Part shown: positions 7,911 through 16,907 of the stretch, one piece after another
How positions within the stretch are numbered: the stretch's first letter is position 1
How the letters are laid out: each line of letters begins with the position of its first letter
Notes under the pieces: model-generated
Database searches by the model: none
What the model was told of the DNA's origin: nothing
Seen by the model: the letters and a program-made list of their open reading frames with translations, nothing else
Program-made: the position numbers and the translations under genes
Source of the DNA: an uncultured Bacteroidota bacterium
GTDB taxonomy: Bacteria > Bacteroidota > Bacteroidia > Flavobacteriales > Flavobacteriaceae
Direction of reading: 5' to 3'
Length of the DNA stretch: 45,634 nucleotides
NCBI GenBank assembly: GCA_902606555.1
Contig: CACLGQ010000005.1
Coordinates: 1-45,634, forward strand

Positions 7911-10061
7911 ATGAAAAAACTTATATTAATTTCAGGATTAATTTTAATGGTTTCCTGTCAAGAAAAATCCAAATTAGACCCTAATATCAATCCTTTTTTC
8001 CAGGATTGGACTACGCCATATGAAGTCCCCCCATTTATGGATATTAAGAACGAGGATTATATGCCCGCTTTTAAAAAGGGGATGGAAGAAAATCTTGCAG
8101 AGATAGAAGTTGTCATAAAAAATCCTGAAGCCCCAACTTTTACTAATACAATTGAGGAGCTTGAAAGAACTGGAAAATTATTGAGCAAGGTTCAACGTGT
8201 ATTTTCAAATTTAGCTAGTTCTAATACTAATCCAAAATTACAAGAACTACAAAGAGAATTAAGCCCAATGCTATCTGCTCATTACGATAAAATCGTACTT
8301 AACGAAGACTTGTTTAATAGAGTTGAAGAAATATGGAAAAATAGAGAAAGCGCAGACTTAACTAAAGAACAACAAAAACTTTTAAAAGATACTAGAAAGC
8401 AATTTGTTAGAAGTGGAGCTTTATTAAATGATTCACAGAAAAAGCAAATTACTGAGATAAATTCAAAGATTTCTGAGCTATCAACTGAGTTTGGACAAAA
8501 TCTACTTGCTGAAACAAACGGATTTGAATTAATTTTAAACAAATCAGATTTAGACGGTTTATCAGATGCTGTAATTTCTGCAGCTTCAGAAGCAGCATCT
8601 CAAAAAATGGATCAAGCTGAATCTGAAGATGAGAAAGAAAAATACAAAGACAAATATGTATTCACTCCTCATCGCACAAGCATGTATCCTTTTTTGACAG
8701 AGTCAACAAGAAGAGATTTAAGAGAGAGACTATACAACTCTTATGTAATGAGAGGCGATAATGCCAATGAAACTGATAATAATGATATTGCTGCCCAAAT
8801 GGCTAAACTAAGAGTAGAAAGAGCGAATATTATGGGATATAAAACTCATGCAGACTTTATTTTAGAAGAGAATATGCTAAAGACTCCAGATGAAGTTTAC
8901 GATTTATTAATTCAGCTTTGGAAACCTGCTTTAAAAAGAGCTAAAGCTGAGGTTGCGGATATGCAGGCGGTTGCTGATTCTGAGGGTAAGGATTTTAAAA
9001 TAGCTGCTTGGGATTGGTGGCATTATTCTGAAAAAGTTAGAAAGGATAAGTATGATTTAGACGAAGCAGCTATAAGACCATATTTGTCTTTAGACAATGT
9101 AATTCAAGGTGTTTTTAACACAACCAATAAGCTATGGGGTTTAAATTTTAAAGAGATCTTTGATATTGATTCTTATCATCCTGATGCTCGCATTTGGGAA
9201 GTGACTGATAAAGATGGAAGTCACTTAGCTGTATTCATTGGAGATTACTTTACTCGATCTAACAAAAGAGGTGGAGCATGGATGAGTAGCTTTAAAGGTC
9301 AATCAAATTTAGATGGAAGACAACGACCAATAGTTGTAAATGTGTGTAACTTCCCAGCTCCTGTTGGGGATAACCCATCACTATTAAGTTTTGAAAATGC
9401 TGTTACTTTATTTCATGAATTTGGTCATGCCATGCATGGTATTCTTACGGACGTTACTTATGGAAGTATGGCAGGTACATCTGGACCAAGAGACTTTATT
9501 GAACTTCCATCACAATTATTAGAACACTGGGTTAGTGAGCCTGAAGTTTTAAAATCATTTGCTACGCATTATGAAACAGGAGAAACAATCCCTGATGAAC
9601 TAATTGAGAAGCTACTAAAAGCTGGAAAATTTAATCAAGGATTTATCAATACAGAGTATTTGGCAGCTTCATTGCTTGATATGGATTGGCATACTATGTC
9701 TCAACAAGATGCTAAAAATATCTCAAATAATTTTGAAAATAATGCCATGAACAAAATAGGTTTAATTGATGAAATAGCTCCTAGATATAGAAGCACATAT
9801 TTTGCTCATATTTTTTCAGGCGGATATTCATCTGGTTACTATAGTTATGTTCATGCAGCTGTTCTTGATTCAGATGCTTTCGAGGCCTTTAAAGAAGCGG
9901 GTGATGTTTTCGACCCTGAGCTTTCTGCTAGTCTTAGAAAAAATATTTACGAAAAAGGATCTACGGAAGAAGCTATGGATTTATATGTAAACTTTAGAGG
10001 TCGTAAGCCAATCATTGAACCTTTATTAAAAGTTAGAGGTTTGGACGGGTCTTCTGATTAG
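7911..10061 (+). CDS. M3-family metallopeptidase lipoprotein (peptidyl-dipeptidase Dcp / oligopeptidase A type)
   Basis: The 716-residue protein begins with a lipoprotein signal (lipobox LMVSC), so it should be anchored in the outer or inner membrane facing the periplasm. The zinc motif HEFGHAMH (from residue 502) with the third ligand Glu in FIELPSQ about 28 residues later defines the thermolysin-like active site. The C-terminal SGGYSSGYYSYVHA segment is typical of the family. Length fits Dcp or OpdA plus the signal sequence. It would cleave short peptides taken up or released outside the cytoplasm. The HupE-like gene starts 12 bases after its stop, probably in the same operon. Confidence 0.95.
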   Translation: MKKLILISGLILMVSCQEKSKLDPNINPFFQDWTTPYEVPPFMDIKNEDYMPAFKKGMEENLAEIEVVIKNPEAPTFTNTIEELERTGKLLSKVQRVFSNLASSNTNPKLQELQRELSPMLSAHYDKIVLNEDLFNRVEEIWKNRESADLTKEQQKLLKDTRKQFVRSGALLNDSQKKQITEINSKISELSTEFGQNLLAETNGFELILNKSDLDGLSDAVISAASEAASQKMDQAESEDEKEKYKDKYVFTPHRTSMYPFLTESTRRDLRERLYNSYVMRGDNANETDNNDIAAQMAKLRVERANIMGYKTHADFILEENMLKTPDEVYDLLIQLWKPALKRAKAEVADMQAVADSEGKDFKIAAWDWWHYSEKVRKDKYDLDEAAIRPYLSLDNVIQGVFNTTNKLWGLNFKEIFDIDSYHPDARIWEVTDKDGSHLAVFIGDYFTRSNKRGGAWMSSFKGQSNLDGRQRPIVVNVCNFPAPVGDNPSLLSFENAVTLFHEFGHAMHGILTDVTYGSMAGTSGPRDFIELPSQLLEHWVSEPEVLKSFATHYETGETIPDELIEKLLKAGKFNQGFINTEYLAASLLDMDWHTMSQQDAKNISNNFENNAMNKIGLIDEIAPRYRSTYFAHIFSGGYSSGYYSYVHAAVLDSDAFEAFKEAGDVFDPELSASLRKNIYEKGSTEEAMDLYVNFRGRKPIIEPLLKVRGLDGSSD

Positions 10062-10073
10062 TAAAAATATTTT

Positions 10074-10820
10074 ATGGGTCTCGGCAAGAAAATTCTCTTT
10101 TTAGGGCTGTTTTTTATAAGCTTTACTGCAAACTCTCATAACCCTGAAAAACTTGTTATTTCTGAGATAGAGCGTGGACAGCTGAATTTTGAAAATGAGA
10201 CGATAGCCGCTGAATATTCAGCAGCACTAAAAAGGCAAAGAATACGAAGACTTTTAGCTATGTCTTGGTCTAAGAAGATCTACATATTTATAAAAGCGGG
10301 TTTCGAGCATATTATACCCCAGGGGCTTGATCATATACTTTTTGTTCTGGGATTGTTTTTTTCTACTTTAAAATTTCGGTCTCTAATATTGCAAGTAACT
10401 GCATTTACTTTTGCACACAGCATAACACTAGCTCTTGCTGCACTTGGATTTGTTAAGCTTCAATTATCACTAGTTGAACCACTAATCTATTTATCAATTG
10501 TTTGGGTAGCTTTTGAAAATACTTTCTTTAAAAAGACAACAAAATGGCGCCCATTAGTTGTCTTTAGTTTTGGACTATTACATGGTCTTGGATTCGCAAC
10601 ATTACTCACTGAATATGGCTTGCCTAAGGACAATTTTATTTCTTTGCTATTAGCATTTAATGTAGGTGTTGAATTTGGACAGTTTGCAGTTTTGTTGGCA
10701 GCATTTATATTGGTTCGTCTAATTTATCTAAAAACTGAATATAAAAACCAGCTTAAAACTCCTGCATCAATTGTGATAGGCTGCACAGGCCTATTTTGGT
10801 TTATTGAAAGTCTGATTTAG
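10074..10820 (+). CDS. HupE/UreJ-type membrane protein
   Basis: The 248-residue protein has a signal-like N-terminus, a short extracytoplasmic stretch (about residues 22-65) and then six or so membrane helices. Family hallmarks are GFEHIIPQGLDHILFVLG, FTFAHSITL, FGLLHGLGFA and FNVGVEFGQ; the conserved His residues in these helices fit transition-metal binding. HupE/UreJ proteins are linked to nickel or cobalt movement, but no hydrogenase or urease gene is in the window, so the substrate here is unknown. It follows the M3 metallopeptidase gene by 12 bases. Confidence 0.85.
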   Translation: MGLGKKILFLGLFFISFTANSHNPEKLVISEIERGQLNFENETIAAEYSAALKRQRIRRLLAMSWSKKIYIFIKAGFEHIIPQGLDHILFVLGLFFSTLKFRSLILQVTAFTFAHSITLALAALGFVKLQLSLVEPLIYLSIVWVAFENTFFKKTTKWRPLVVFSFGLLHGLGFATLLTEYGLPKDNFISLLLAFNVGVEFGQFAVLLAAFILVRLIYLKTEYKNQLKTPASIVIGCTGLFWFIESLI

Positions 10821-10860
10821 TCTTCTACATTTTTTCCAAGCATAAGCTAGGTCCTAAAAT

Positions 10861-11859
10861 TTACTTTAGTTTTATTCTAGAAATATCATCAAAACCTGTT
10901 ACATATAAGTATTCTTCATTAGTATCAAAGTTGCAATTGGTAATTGGTTTCCCATAGTTTATTGTAGCAATAAGCACCCCTTTTGGGGATATAATTAAAA
11001 TTCCGTTAGGACCTGTGGTAAAGATATTTCCACTACTATGAATTTTTAAACCATCAAATGAACCTTTATACTTTTTACTTAACTCTTTTCCATCAAAGAA
11101 TAATTCACCTTTCAATGAACTTAAGTTAAACCTCATTATTTTTGGATCTAATTTTCCAGCATTATTTACATAAAGATATTTTTCATCTTTTGAAACTACA
11201 ATTCCGTTTGGCAATGACATTGAAGATGTTACTAAAGAAATTTTTCCATTTGATGATAATTTGTATACACCATTAAACTCAATTTCTCTATATTTTTTTT
11301 CTACATTTTTTCCATTCACAAAAAATCCATAAGGTGGGTCTGTAAAATATATATTGCCAGAGTTACTAATAGATAAATCATTTGGACTATTAAACCTTTT
11401 CCCTTTAAATTTATCAACTATAGTATTAAATTTTGGTTTAGTACTTTTTATATTTTTTATATATGATATTCTTCTGTCATTAACCTGACATAAAACAATA
11501 TTTTTATTTTTATCAAACGCTAATCCGTTAGAGCCCTTAATAACATCAGATGCAAATGGAGCATGTCCTGTAGAGCCACTGGGAGTTATATACTCATTAA
11601 TTCCACTTCTTTCGGACCAAGTAAAAATTTTATTTTGTCTAACATCACTAAATATTAATTGATTATTTTCTGAGTCCCATAAAGGGCCTTCAGTCGCAAT
11701 AAATGATTCCCCTAAAACTTCAATTTTAGAATTTTTGTCAATTAATTCTAGTGCAGAATTCTTAATTATGGTTACATCATGATTAATCTGTGCTGTACAA
11801 CTTAAAGTGAAGGAAAATAATAGGAAAGTTATAAATCTTAATAATAATAAACTAGGCAT
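10861..11859 (-). CDS. SMP-30/gluconolactonase-like beta-propeller, exported
   Basis: The protein has 332 residues. The N-terminus has a hydrophobic stretch ending in FTLSC-TAQ, compatible with a lipoprotein or a secreted protein. The body matches the SMP-30/gluconolactonase/LRE family: EGPLWDSENNQLIFSDV (about 57), GSNGLAFD, SPNDLSISNSGNIYFTDPP and LPNGIVVSKDEKYLYV. The Glu, Asn and Asp positions that hold the catalytic metal in gluconolactonases appear to be retained. It probably hydrolyses a sugar lactone or a related ester outside the cytoplasm; the true substrate is not deducible. It is a stand-alone gene convergent with the HupE-like gene. Confidence 0.85.
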   Translation of the reverse strand: MPSLLLLRFITFLLFSFTLSCTAQINHDVTIIKNSALELIDKNSKIEVLGESFIATEGPLWDSENNQLIFSDVRQNKIFTWSERSGINEYITPSGSTGHAPFASDVIKGSNGLAFDKNKNIVLCQVNDRRISYIKNIKSTKPKFNTIVDKFKGKRFNSPNDLSISNSGNIYFTDPPYGFFVNGKNVEKKYREIEFNGVYKLSSNGKISLVTSSMSLPNGIVVSKDEKYLYVNNAGKLDPKIMRFNLSSLKGELFFDGKELSKKYKGSFDGLKIHSSGNIFTTGPNGILIISPKGVLIATINYGKPITNCNFDTNEEYLYVTGFDDISRIKLK

Positions 11860-12032
11860 ACCTATCGAAAGTAAGGTTTTTATAATTGATGAAAATTATA
11901 AAAAATCATTAGGTTTTTTGCATTAATTATACTTTAATTTTATCAAATTCTTAAACATTAACATTTAATTACTACTCGTAAAAAAATAAAAAATGTTATT
12001 AATTATATTGATAGGTATAAATTAAAATTATT

Positions 12033-12812
12033 ATGAAAAATATATTTTACGGTTTTCTTTTGATGCCGCTTTTTTATTTGGGGGCTCAAGATGAAGGACC
12101 TTATTTAATAAGACTTCATGTAGTTGAAGTTGAAGGTAATATTGGTGCTTTTGTACAAGCAAACAGAGAATATTACAAACCTTTAGCTGCAAAAGCAGTT
12201 GAGGATGGTAAATGGGCAGGCTGGTCGATGAGCAGGTCTGTTACATATCCAAGTAGATTTATTTTTTTCCATCATTTTTCAAGCCCAGAACAGTATGCTG
12301 CACCAAAAAGTATATGGGGAGCTAATGAAGCAAAAGAATTGGGTTTAGAGCAACCTGATGGAAGCAAATGGGAAATGAAAACTTTAAGAGACATAGATTT
12401 ATGGCAAGTTAATGCAGCTGTTTTTGACAACGAACCATCAAAATATTTTGTTATGAATAAATTTAAATTCTCATATACTGATAGAAAAAAGTTTATTGAT
12501 AATAATAAGGCTTGGGGTGAATATGTAGTAAAGCCTCAGCTTGATAGTGTGGAAGGATACAACTGGGTTTGTGCAACCTTAGTTACAGCTGGGAACTATG
12601 TTGATCAAGAATCACAAATTGTAAATGGTATTTCTTTTGACGGCTTTGCATCAATTGAAGATATTTTACATAGAAGATCATATAAAGAAACTAATGAGCC
12701 TAATCCTCATTTTCAAAAATTTCAAAAATATGTTTCTGAAAATGATTTGACAGATTTTTCTTCAGCGATATCAAGTTCAATTTATCAAGACTTGGCATCA
12801 ACATTTAATTGA
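12033..12812 (+). CDS. Secreted protein of unknown function, possible tandem alpha/beta-barrel (ABM-like) domains
   Basis: The 259-residue protein has a signal peptide (cut near YLGAQ). I do not recognise a named family. The mature chain looks like two similar halves, each starting with a beta strand and followed by a helix rich in Tyr and Lys: GPYLIRLHVVEVEGN (about 22) and KYFVMNKFKFSYTDRK (about 136). This pattern resembles dimeric alpha-beta barrel or ferredoxin-like folds. A protein at 41418-42110 has a comparable layout. It is followed by a terminator shared with the convergent phosphatase gene and seems monocistronic. Confidence 0.65.
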   Translation: MKNIFYGFLLMPLFYLGAQDEGPYLIRLHVVEVEGNIGAFVQANREYYKPLAAKAVEDGKWAGWSMSRSVTYPSRFIFFHHFSSPEQYAAPKSIWGANEAKELGLEQPDGSKWEMKTLRDIDLWQVNAAVFDNEPSKYFVMNKFKFSYTDRKKFIDNNKAWGEYVVKPQLDSVEGYNWVCATLVTAGNYVDQESQIVNGISFDGFASIEDILHRRSYKETNEPNPHFQKFQKYVSENDLTDFSSAISSSIYQDLASTFN

Positions 12813-12842
12813 AAAATTAAAACTATTTAAAAAAAGTTTTTT

Positions 12843-12870
12843 AAAAGCCCTTGTAATTAAGGGCTTTTTT
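12843..12870. terminator. Bidirectional terminator between convergent genes
   Basis: AAAAGCCCTT and AAGGGCTTTT pair perfectly around a six-base loop, with T on the plus side and A on the other. It can stop transcripts from the gene ending at 12812 and from the phosphatase gene on the other strand, whose stop codon overlaps it. Confidence 0.87.
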
Positions 12871-13357
12871 ATTCTATATAAAGTAAATTGTGAGAAATAG
12901 AGTTGTTGCAGATTTTTACTATGTATAAGTTCGAATTATTTCTATCATCTATCTGATTGTAAAGCTTCTGTTTTATTAATCCATTGACAAAACCTGGAAT
13001 TGTATTACTGTGACCTACGACTAAAACTTTATTATTATTGTTATCAGAAAGAAATTTTTCATAATTAATTTTTGAAGGACTGTAGATTGATATTTCTTTT
13101 TTAATTTTTTTTGATATTGGCTTAACGGTTTCTAAAGTCCTGTAATAGTTTGTTGAATATATTATATCGAATTCGAGATTTTTAAATACTTCAGCCCACT
13201 TTAATGCCCTTAACTTGCCTTTTTCGTTAAGATTTGGATTTTTATTTTCTGGATCAGTTCTGTCTTTTTCAGCATGTCGGATTAAAAAAAATTCTGAACA
13301 ATCCTGAGACGATAAATCAAAAGTAAAAAATAGAAAAAGTATAAACAGTTTTTTCAT
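12869..13357 (-). CDS. Histidine phosphatase family protein, exported
   Basis: This is a 162-residue protein with a signal peptide (MKKLFILFLFFTFDLSSQ). The catalytic RHAEK motif lies near residue 27 and the second conserved His in VVGHSNT near residue 115; YSTNYYRTLET supplies the third family signature. These are the phosphate-binding residues of the phosphoglycerate-mutase-like (histidine phosphatase) superfamily. Its start overlaps the stop of the acid phosphatase gene by ATGA, so the two exported phosphatases are translationally coupled. The pair suggests phosphate scavenging from esters in the periplasm. The substrate is unknown. Confidence 0.85.
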   Translation of the reverse strand: MKKLFILFLFFTFDLSSQDCSEFFLIRHAEKDRTDPENKNPNLNEKGKLRALKWAEVFKNLEFDIIYSTNYYRTLETVKPISKKIKKEISIYSPSKINYEKFLSDNNNNKVLVVGHSNTIPGFVNGLIKQKLYNQIDDRNNSNLYIVKICNNSISHNLLYIE

Positions 13358-14046
13358 TCAAATCCAATTTCCCAATCACCATATATTAAATTTGGAAGCA
13401 ATACGAACTTTTCTCCAAAATTGTCTTTTAAAGAAACCGAAACCCCCCATCTTTCTTTATTAGTTTTGCCAAAAAAGGCAGAATCAAAATCACCTAAGTT
13501 ATCTCCAATTAACATGATAACTTCATAATCCTTAATAGAAGACCTTCTTTCTAATTTGTCTCTTGTTTCATCACGTAATAACATTATAGTAGACTTATCA
13601 AACGGGAAGCCTAACTTAACTAGATTTGATTTTGTTGCTTCATAGTTTTCAATTCTTCTATTTGAAATGTATATAATTTCAATACCCAATGATTTAGCAT
13701 AATTAAAAAAGTCTAATGATCCAGGAATAGCAGTTGCAATTTGTTTGTTAACCCATTCAGACCAGTTTTCTTGATTATAGGATTTATTTTCTTTAATTAA
13801 CATTTCATTGTATGGTGTATTATTTAAAATTGTTTCGTCAAGATCTGCTATTATTGCCAGTGGTTTTTTATGGTTTTTGGAAATCTCTAATTCAAGCTTG
13901 TTTGTTGCAATATTATAAGCCTGTAAACATAGCGCTTTATACTCAGCAGAGTTTTTATGCCAATACATAGAATGTTCTTTGACGGATCTTTCATTAAAAG
14001 AACAACCAATTAAAAGAATTATAATAAGAAATTGTAAAAATCTCAT
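13354..14046 (-). CDS. Acid phosphatase / 5'-nucleotidase lipoprotein, e(P4) HAD family
   Basis: The 230-residue protein has a lipobox (LLIGC near residue 15). The HAD nucleophile motif reads IIADLDETIL (about 65-74), motif II is IIYISNR, and motif III/IV is IMLIGDNLGDFD. This arrangement, with the W and NYNE-like segments after the DLDET motif, is typical of class C acid phosphatases such as lipoprotein e(P4), which dephosphorylate nucleotides at the outer membrane. It is the first gene of a two-gene operon with the histidine phosphatase. Confidence 0.9.
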   Translation of the reverse strand: MRFLQFLIIILLIGCSFNERSVKEHSMYWHKNSAEYKALCLQAYNIATNKLELEISKNHKKPLAIIADLDETILNNTPYNEMLIKENKSYNQENWSEWVNKQIATAIPGSLDFFNYAKSLGIEIIYISNRRIENYEATKSNLVKLGFPFDKSTIMLLRDETRDKLERRSSIKDYEVIMLIGDNLGDFDSAFFGKTNKERWGVSVSLKDNFGEKFVLLPNLIYGDWEIGFE

Positions 14047-14113
14047 TGTCCTAAATTAATGAAATTAATATTTAAGAAAAAAACTATTATTCTGATTTAA
14101 CTATATTTAATTA

Positions 14114-14275
14114 TTGAAAAAATTAATCATAAATAATTCTTTTGTATTTGGCCTTATTTTTCTTGTTACAGGACTATTGGGCTACCAGGAATTTAAGTCC
14201 TTTGTATTTGGATTATTTTTTTTGATAATTGCATTAATTCTTTTTGTGGTTTCATTTTTGTATAATGATAAATAA
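14114..14275 (+). CDS. Small membrane protein (53 residues), first gene of the SOUL operon
   Basis: A TTG-initiated frame of 53 codons ends three bases before the SOUL gene start. The product begins MKKLIINNSFVFGLIFLV and contains two hydrophobic segments (about residues 9-23 and 30-49) joined by GYQEFKS, so it should be a hairpin membrane protein. There is no recognised family. The length and lack of an ATG make it easy to miss; the close spacing to four co-directional genes supports it being real. The alternative is a transcribed leader without coding function. Confidence 0.5.
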   Translation: MKKLIINNSFVFGLIFLVTGLLGYQEFKSFVFGLFFLIIALILFVVSFLYNDK

Positions 14276-14278
14276 AAT

Positions 14279-14848
14279 ATGGAATCAATTTCAAAATTAA
14301 TGTCTATTCCTTTTTTAACGTTTTTTATTTTTACGTCACATATGTTTTCTCAGAGCTATGAAACCCATAAATATGAAACCTTATTTTCAGACGATGAATT
14401 TGAGATAAGGTTATATGAACCGGTATTAAAAGCAAAAACTTACTCATCAAGTGGTTCAAATAATAATTTTGGAAAATTATTTAGATATATATCTGGGTAT
14501 AACGAGAAAAATGAAAAAATTCCTATGACCACACCAGTTTATATGAGAAATGAGGATAAAGGAGCGATGATGGAGTTTGTTTTGCCTTCAAAATATGATA
14601 TGAAAAATGTTTCCATGCCTCTCTCAAGTAATGTTGAAATATATTTAGATAAAGGCGGTCATTACGCTTCAGTGAAATATGGTGGATACTCAAATAATAA
14701 TAAAAAACTTAAGTATAAAAACGCATTAATAAAAAAACTCGAACAGCATAATATTCAAGCAAATGGTGACATTATGCATCTTTCTTATGATAGCCCATAT
14801 AAATTTTATGGTAGAAGAAATGAAGTTGTTGTAGCAGTAAAGTATTAG
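14279..14848 (+). CDS. SOUL-family heme-binding-like protein, secreted
   Basis: The 189-residue protein has an N-terminal hydrophobic export signal (ending near MFSQ). The family core is visible: YETLFSDDEFEIRLYEP (about 32), FGKLFRYISGYN and KIPMTTPVYM (about 81-90), then NVEIYLDKGGHYASVKYGG. SOUL proteins bind heme or porphyrin-like ligands. It stands second in a tight operon with a small membrane protein upstream and a hydrolase lipoprotein four bases downstream. Heme binding is family knowledge, not proven by a specific ligand residue here. Confidence 0.88.
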   Translation: MESISKLMSIPFLTFFIFTSHMFSQSYETHKYETLFSDDEFEIRLYEPVLKAKTYSSSGSNNNFGKLFRYISGYNEKNEKIPMTTPVYMRNEDKGAMMEFVLPSKYDMKNVSMPLSSNVEIYLDKGGHYASVKYGGYSNNNKKLKYKNALIKKLEQHNIQANGDIMHLSYDSPYKFYGRRNEVVVAVKY

Positions 14849-14852
14849 GTAA

Positions 14853-15776
14853 ATGATCAGGCTATTTTCAATACTTCTTTTTATACTTTTTTTTTCTTGT
14901 AATGATACCTCCAAAAAATACGAGTATATAATAAAGGACAAACTTTTTGTTGAAGAATTTAAACATTCATCAAATTCTAATATTTTACAATTATCCAAAG
15001 GATTTACTTATTATAAATTAGAAAATCAAAAAAATGATTTGATCCCTATTGTTTTGGTTCATGGATTTTCTGTTCCATCATATATTTGGGATCCAACTTT
15101 TGAGTTGCTTTCTAGCAAAGGTTTTTTTGTAATTGCTTTAGATTTGTATGGAAGGGGATTCTCTGAAAATGTTGATGAAAGTTATACAGATGAGTTGTTT
15201 GCTAATCAAGTTATTGAGTTGCTTGAAAAATTAAATTTGGATTCAGCAAAGTTTATTGGACTTTCAAATGGTGGAAGAGTAATTTCTAAAATTGCTGATA
15301 TTAATCCATCAATTGTTGAAGAGTTAGTTTATGTAGCTTCATCTGGATTTAAACATATTGATGAATTAAAGGATAAATCTGTATCTGATGTTGAAGTCTC
15401 AAATTTTATTAAAAATAATTATCCAACAATATCAGAGGGCCAACTTTTAGATTTTAAGTACCCTGAAAAACATTCCGGATGGGATATTAAATATGAAGAA
15501 TTGCTTAGATACAAAGGATTTGCTAAGGCTTTGATATCAACAAGAAAAAATCATTACACGATGGATACTGTTCATACTAAAATTCAAAACAGCGATATCC
15601 CTGTTTTTACAATTTGGGGTGATAGTGATAAAGTTGTTTTATACAAGGATTTTGAAAAAAGAATCGATTCAATATTACCAAAAAGAAAAGAGTTTTTTAT
15701 TTTAGATTCAGGACATCTTCCACACATGGAAAATCCAAAAGAGTTTAATAAAATATTATTATCAATTTTAAATTAA
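14853..15776 (+). CDS. Alpha/beta-hydrolase lipoprotein
   Basis: This is a 307-residue protein with a lipobox (LFFSC, residues 12-16). The hydrolase fold is marked by the oxyanion motif VLVHGFSVP (about 67-75), the nucleophile elbow GLSNGG (about 131), the acid in IWGDSDKVV and the catalytic His in DSGHLPHMENP near the end. It therefore has a complete Ser-Asp-His triad and is probably an esterase or lactonase outside the cytoplasm. Spacing of four bases on both sides places it in the middle of the SOUL/YceI operon. Confidence 0.88.
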   Translation: MIRLFSILLFILFFSCNDTSKKYEYIIKDKLFVEEFKHSSNSNILQLSKGFTYYKLENQKNDLIPIVLVHGFSVPSYIWDPTFELLSSKGFFVIALDLYGRGFSENVDESYTDELFANQVIELLEKLNLDSAKFIGLSNGGRVISKIADINPSIVEELVYVASSGFKHIDELKDKSVSDVEVSNFIKNNYPTISEGQLLDFKYPEKHSGWDIKYEELLRYKGFAKALISTRKNHYTMDTVHTKIQNSDIPVFTIWGDSDKVVLYKDFEKRIDSILPKRKEFFILDSGHLPHMENPKEFNKILLSILN

Positions 15777-15780
15777 TAGC

Positions 15781-16383
15781 TTGAAGAAAATAATTATAAT
15801 TTTTTTAATTGCCTTGTCTCCAATATTTAATTTTTCTCAAGAAAAAGAGCTTTTTGATTTAATTATTACGGATGAAAATGCCACCCCAACATTGCTTCCT
15901 GATCGGATGATATTCACTCAAAGAATTTTTTGGGGTGAAAAGGGAATTTTAAGAAAAACAGGAATTGCACCTCTTAATTTAAAGAACAGAGAAAAAGAAT
16001 TAAAGTTGAGAAGATCTTTTCTAAAAACTCATCAAATTCTAGGATACGCAACGCTGGGTACAATGGTTGCACAAGGAATTATTGGTGGTAAATTATACAA
16101 TGGTGATTACAGCCTGTATAATACTCACAAAACAATGGGAAAAATTGTTAATGCTGGATATTTTACTGGTGCAGCATTATCTCTTTTCTCACCGCCACCA
16201 CTAACAAATAAAAAGACAAAAGGATTCAGCTCAATTAAAGCTCACAAGTTTTTAGCTAATATTCATTTTACGGCTATGATCCTTACAAATGTAGTGGCTG
16301 ATGATAATAAAAAAGCACACAAAGCAGCAGCATATACTGCATTTGTTAGTTATGCAACAGCCGTGATTGTATTTAAGTTTTAA
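15781..16383 (+). CDS. His-containing four-helix membrane protein, cytochrome b561-like
   Basis: The protein has 200 residues and a TTG start chosen because it directly follows the hydrolase stop and opens a good signal sequence. About 60 polar residues are followed by four hydrophobic segments. Histidines at 84, 116, 155, 162 and 180 sit at or near the helix ends, the layout of di-heme b561-type membrane cytochromes. It precedes a YceI-like gene by two bases, and cytochrome b561 with YceI is a known pairing. Heme binding is inferred from His placement only. Confidence 0.7.
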   Translation: MKKIIIIFLIALSPIFNFSQEKELFDLIITDENATPTLLPDRMIFTQRIFWGEKGILRKTGIAPLNLKNREKELKLRRSFLKTHQILGYATLGTMVAQGIIGGKLYNGDYSLYNTHKTMGKIVNAGYFTGAALSLFSPPPLTNKKTKGFSSIKAHKFLANIHFTAMILTNVVADDNKKAHKAAAYTAFVSYATAVIVFKF

Positions 16384-16385
16384 TT

Positions 16386-16907
16386 ATGAAAAGATATTTT
16401 ATTTTATTATTGGTTTTCAATTTTTCATTCTCACAAAACACATTGATGATTAATAATGAAAACTCAATAATTAATTATAACGCTAAGCATGTATTGCACG
16501 CATGGGAGGGTGTTAATGATAATATTAGTGGTGTTATTATATATGATAACGAGATTTCAAAAATTGCAATTGCAGCAAAAGTTGTTGATTTTGATAGCGG
16601 AAATTCAGGAAGGGATTCACATTCTTTAGAAGTCTTAGAAGCTTTAAAATTTCCTAATATTAAATTCTACTCAGATGACATTAGCACTCAGGGAAATGCC
16701 ATAACTTTTAATGGAGATATTGAGTTTCGCGGACAAAAAAAATCCATAAAGGTTTTAGGAACTGTTGAGGATAATAAGAAATTAATAAATGTTACTGGGA
16801 AATTTCAAATTATACCAACTGAATTTTCCATCAAGTTGCCTTCATTTATGTTGATTGAAATGGAAGACTATTTAAATATTTCTTTTGATATTCAGTTTGA
16901 TAAATAA
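16386..16907 (+). CDS. YceI-like lipocalin-fold protein, secreted
   Basis: The 173-residue protein has a short signal peptide (cut near NFSFSQ). The family pattern is visible as IINYNAKHVLHAWEG, RDSHSLEVLEALKFPNIKF (about 79-97), ITFNGDIEFRGQKKSI and a C-terminal strand LNISFDI. YceI proteins are periplasmic and bind polyisoprenoid or amphiphilic ligands. It is the last gene of the five-gene operon and its 3' end overlaps the convergent NTF2-like gene by 16 bases. Confidence 0.88.
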   Translation: MKRYFILLLVFNFSFSQNTLMINNENSIINYNAKHVLHAWEGVNDNISGVIIYDNEISKIAIAAKVVDFDSGNSGRDSHSLEVLEALKFPNIKFYSDDISTQGNAITFNGDIEFRGQKKSIKVLGTVEDNKKLINVTGKFQIIPTEFSIKLPSFMLIEMEDYLNISFDIQFDK

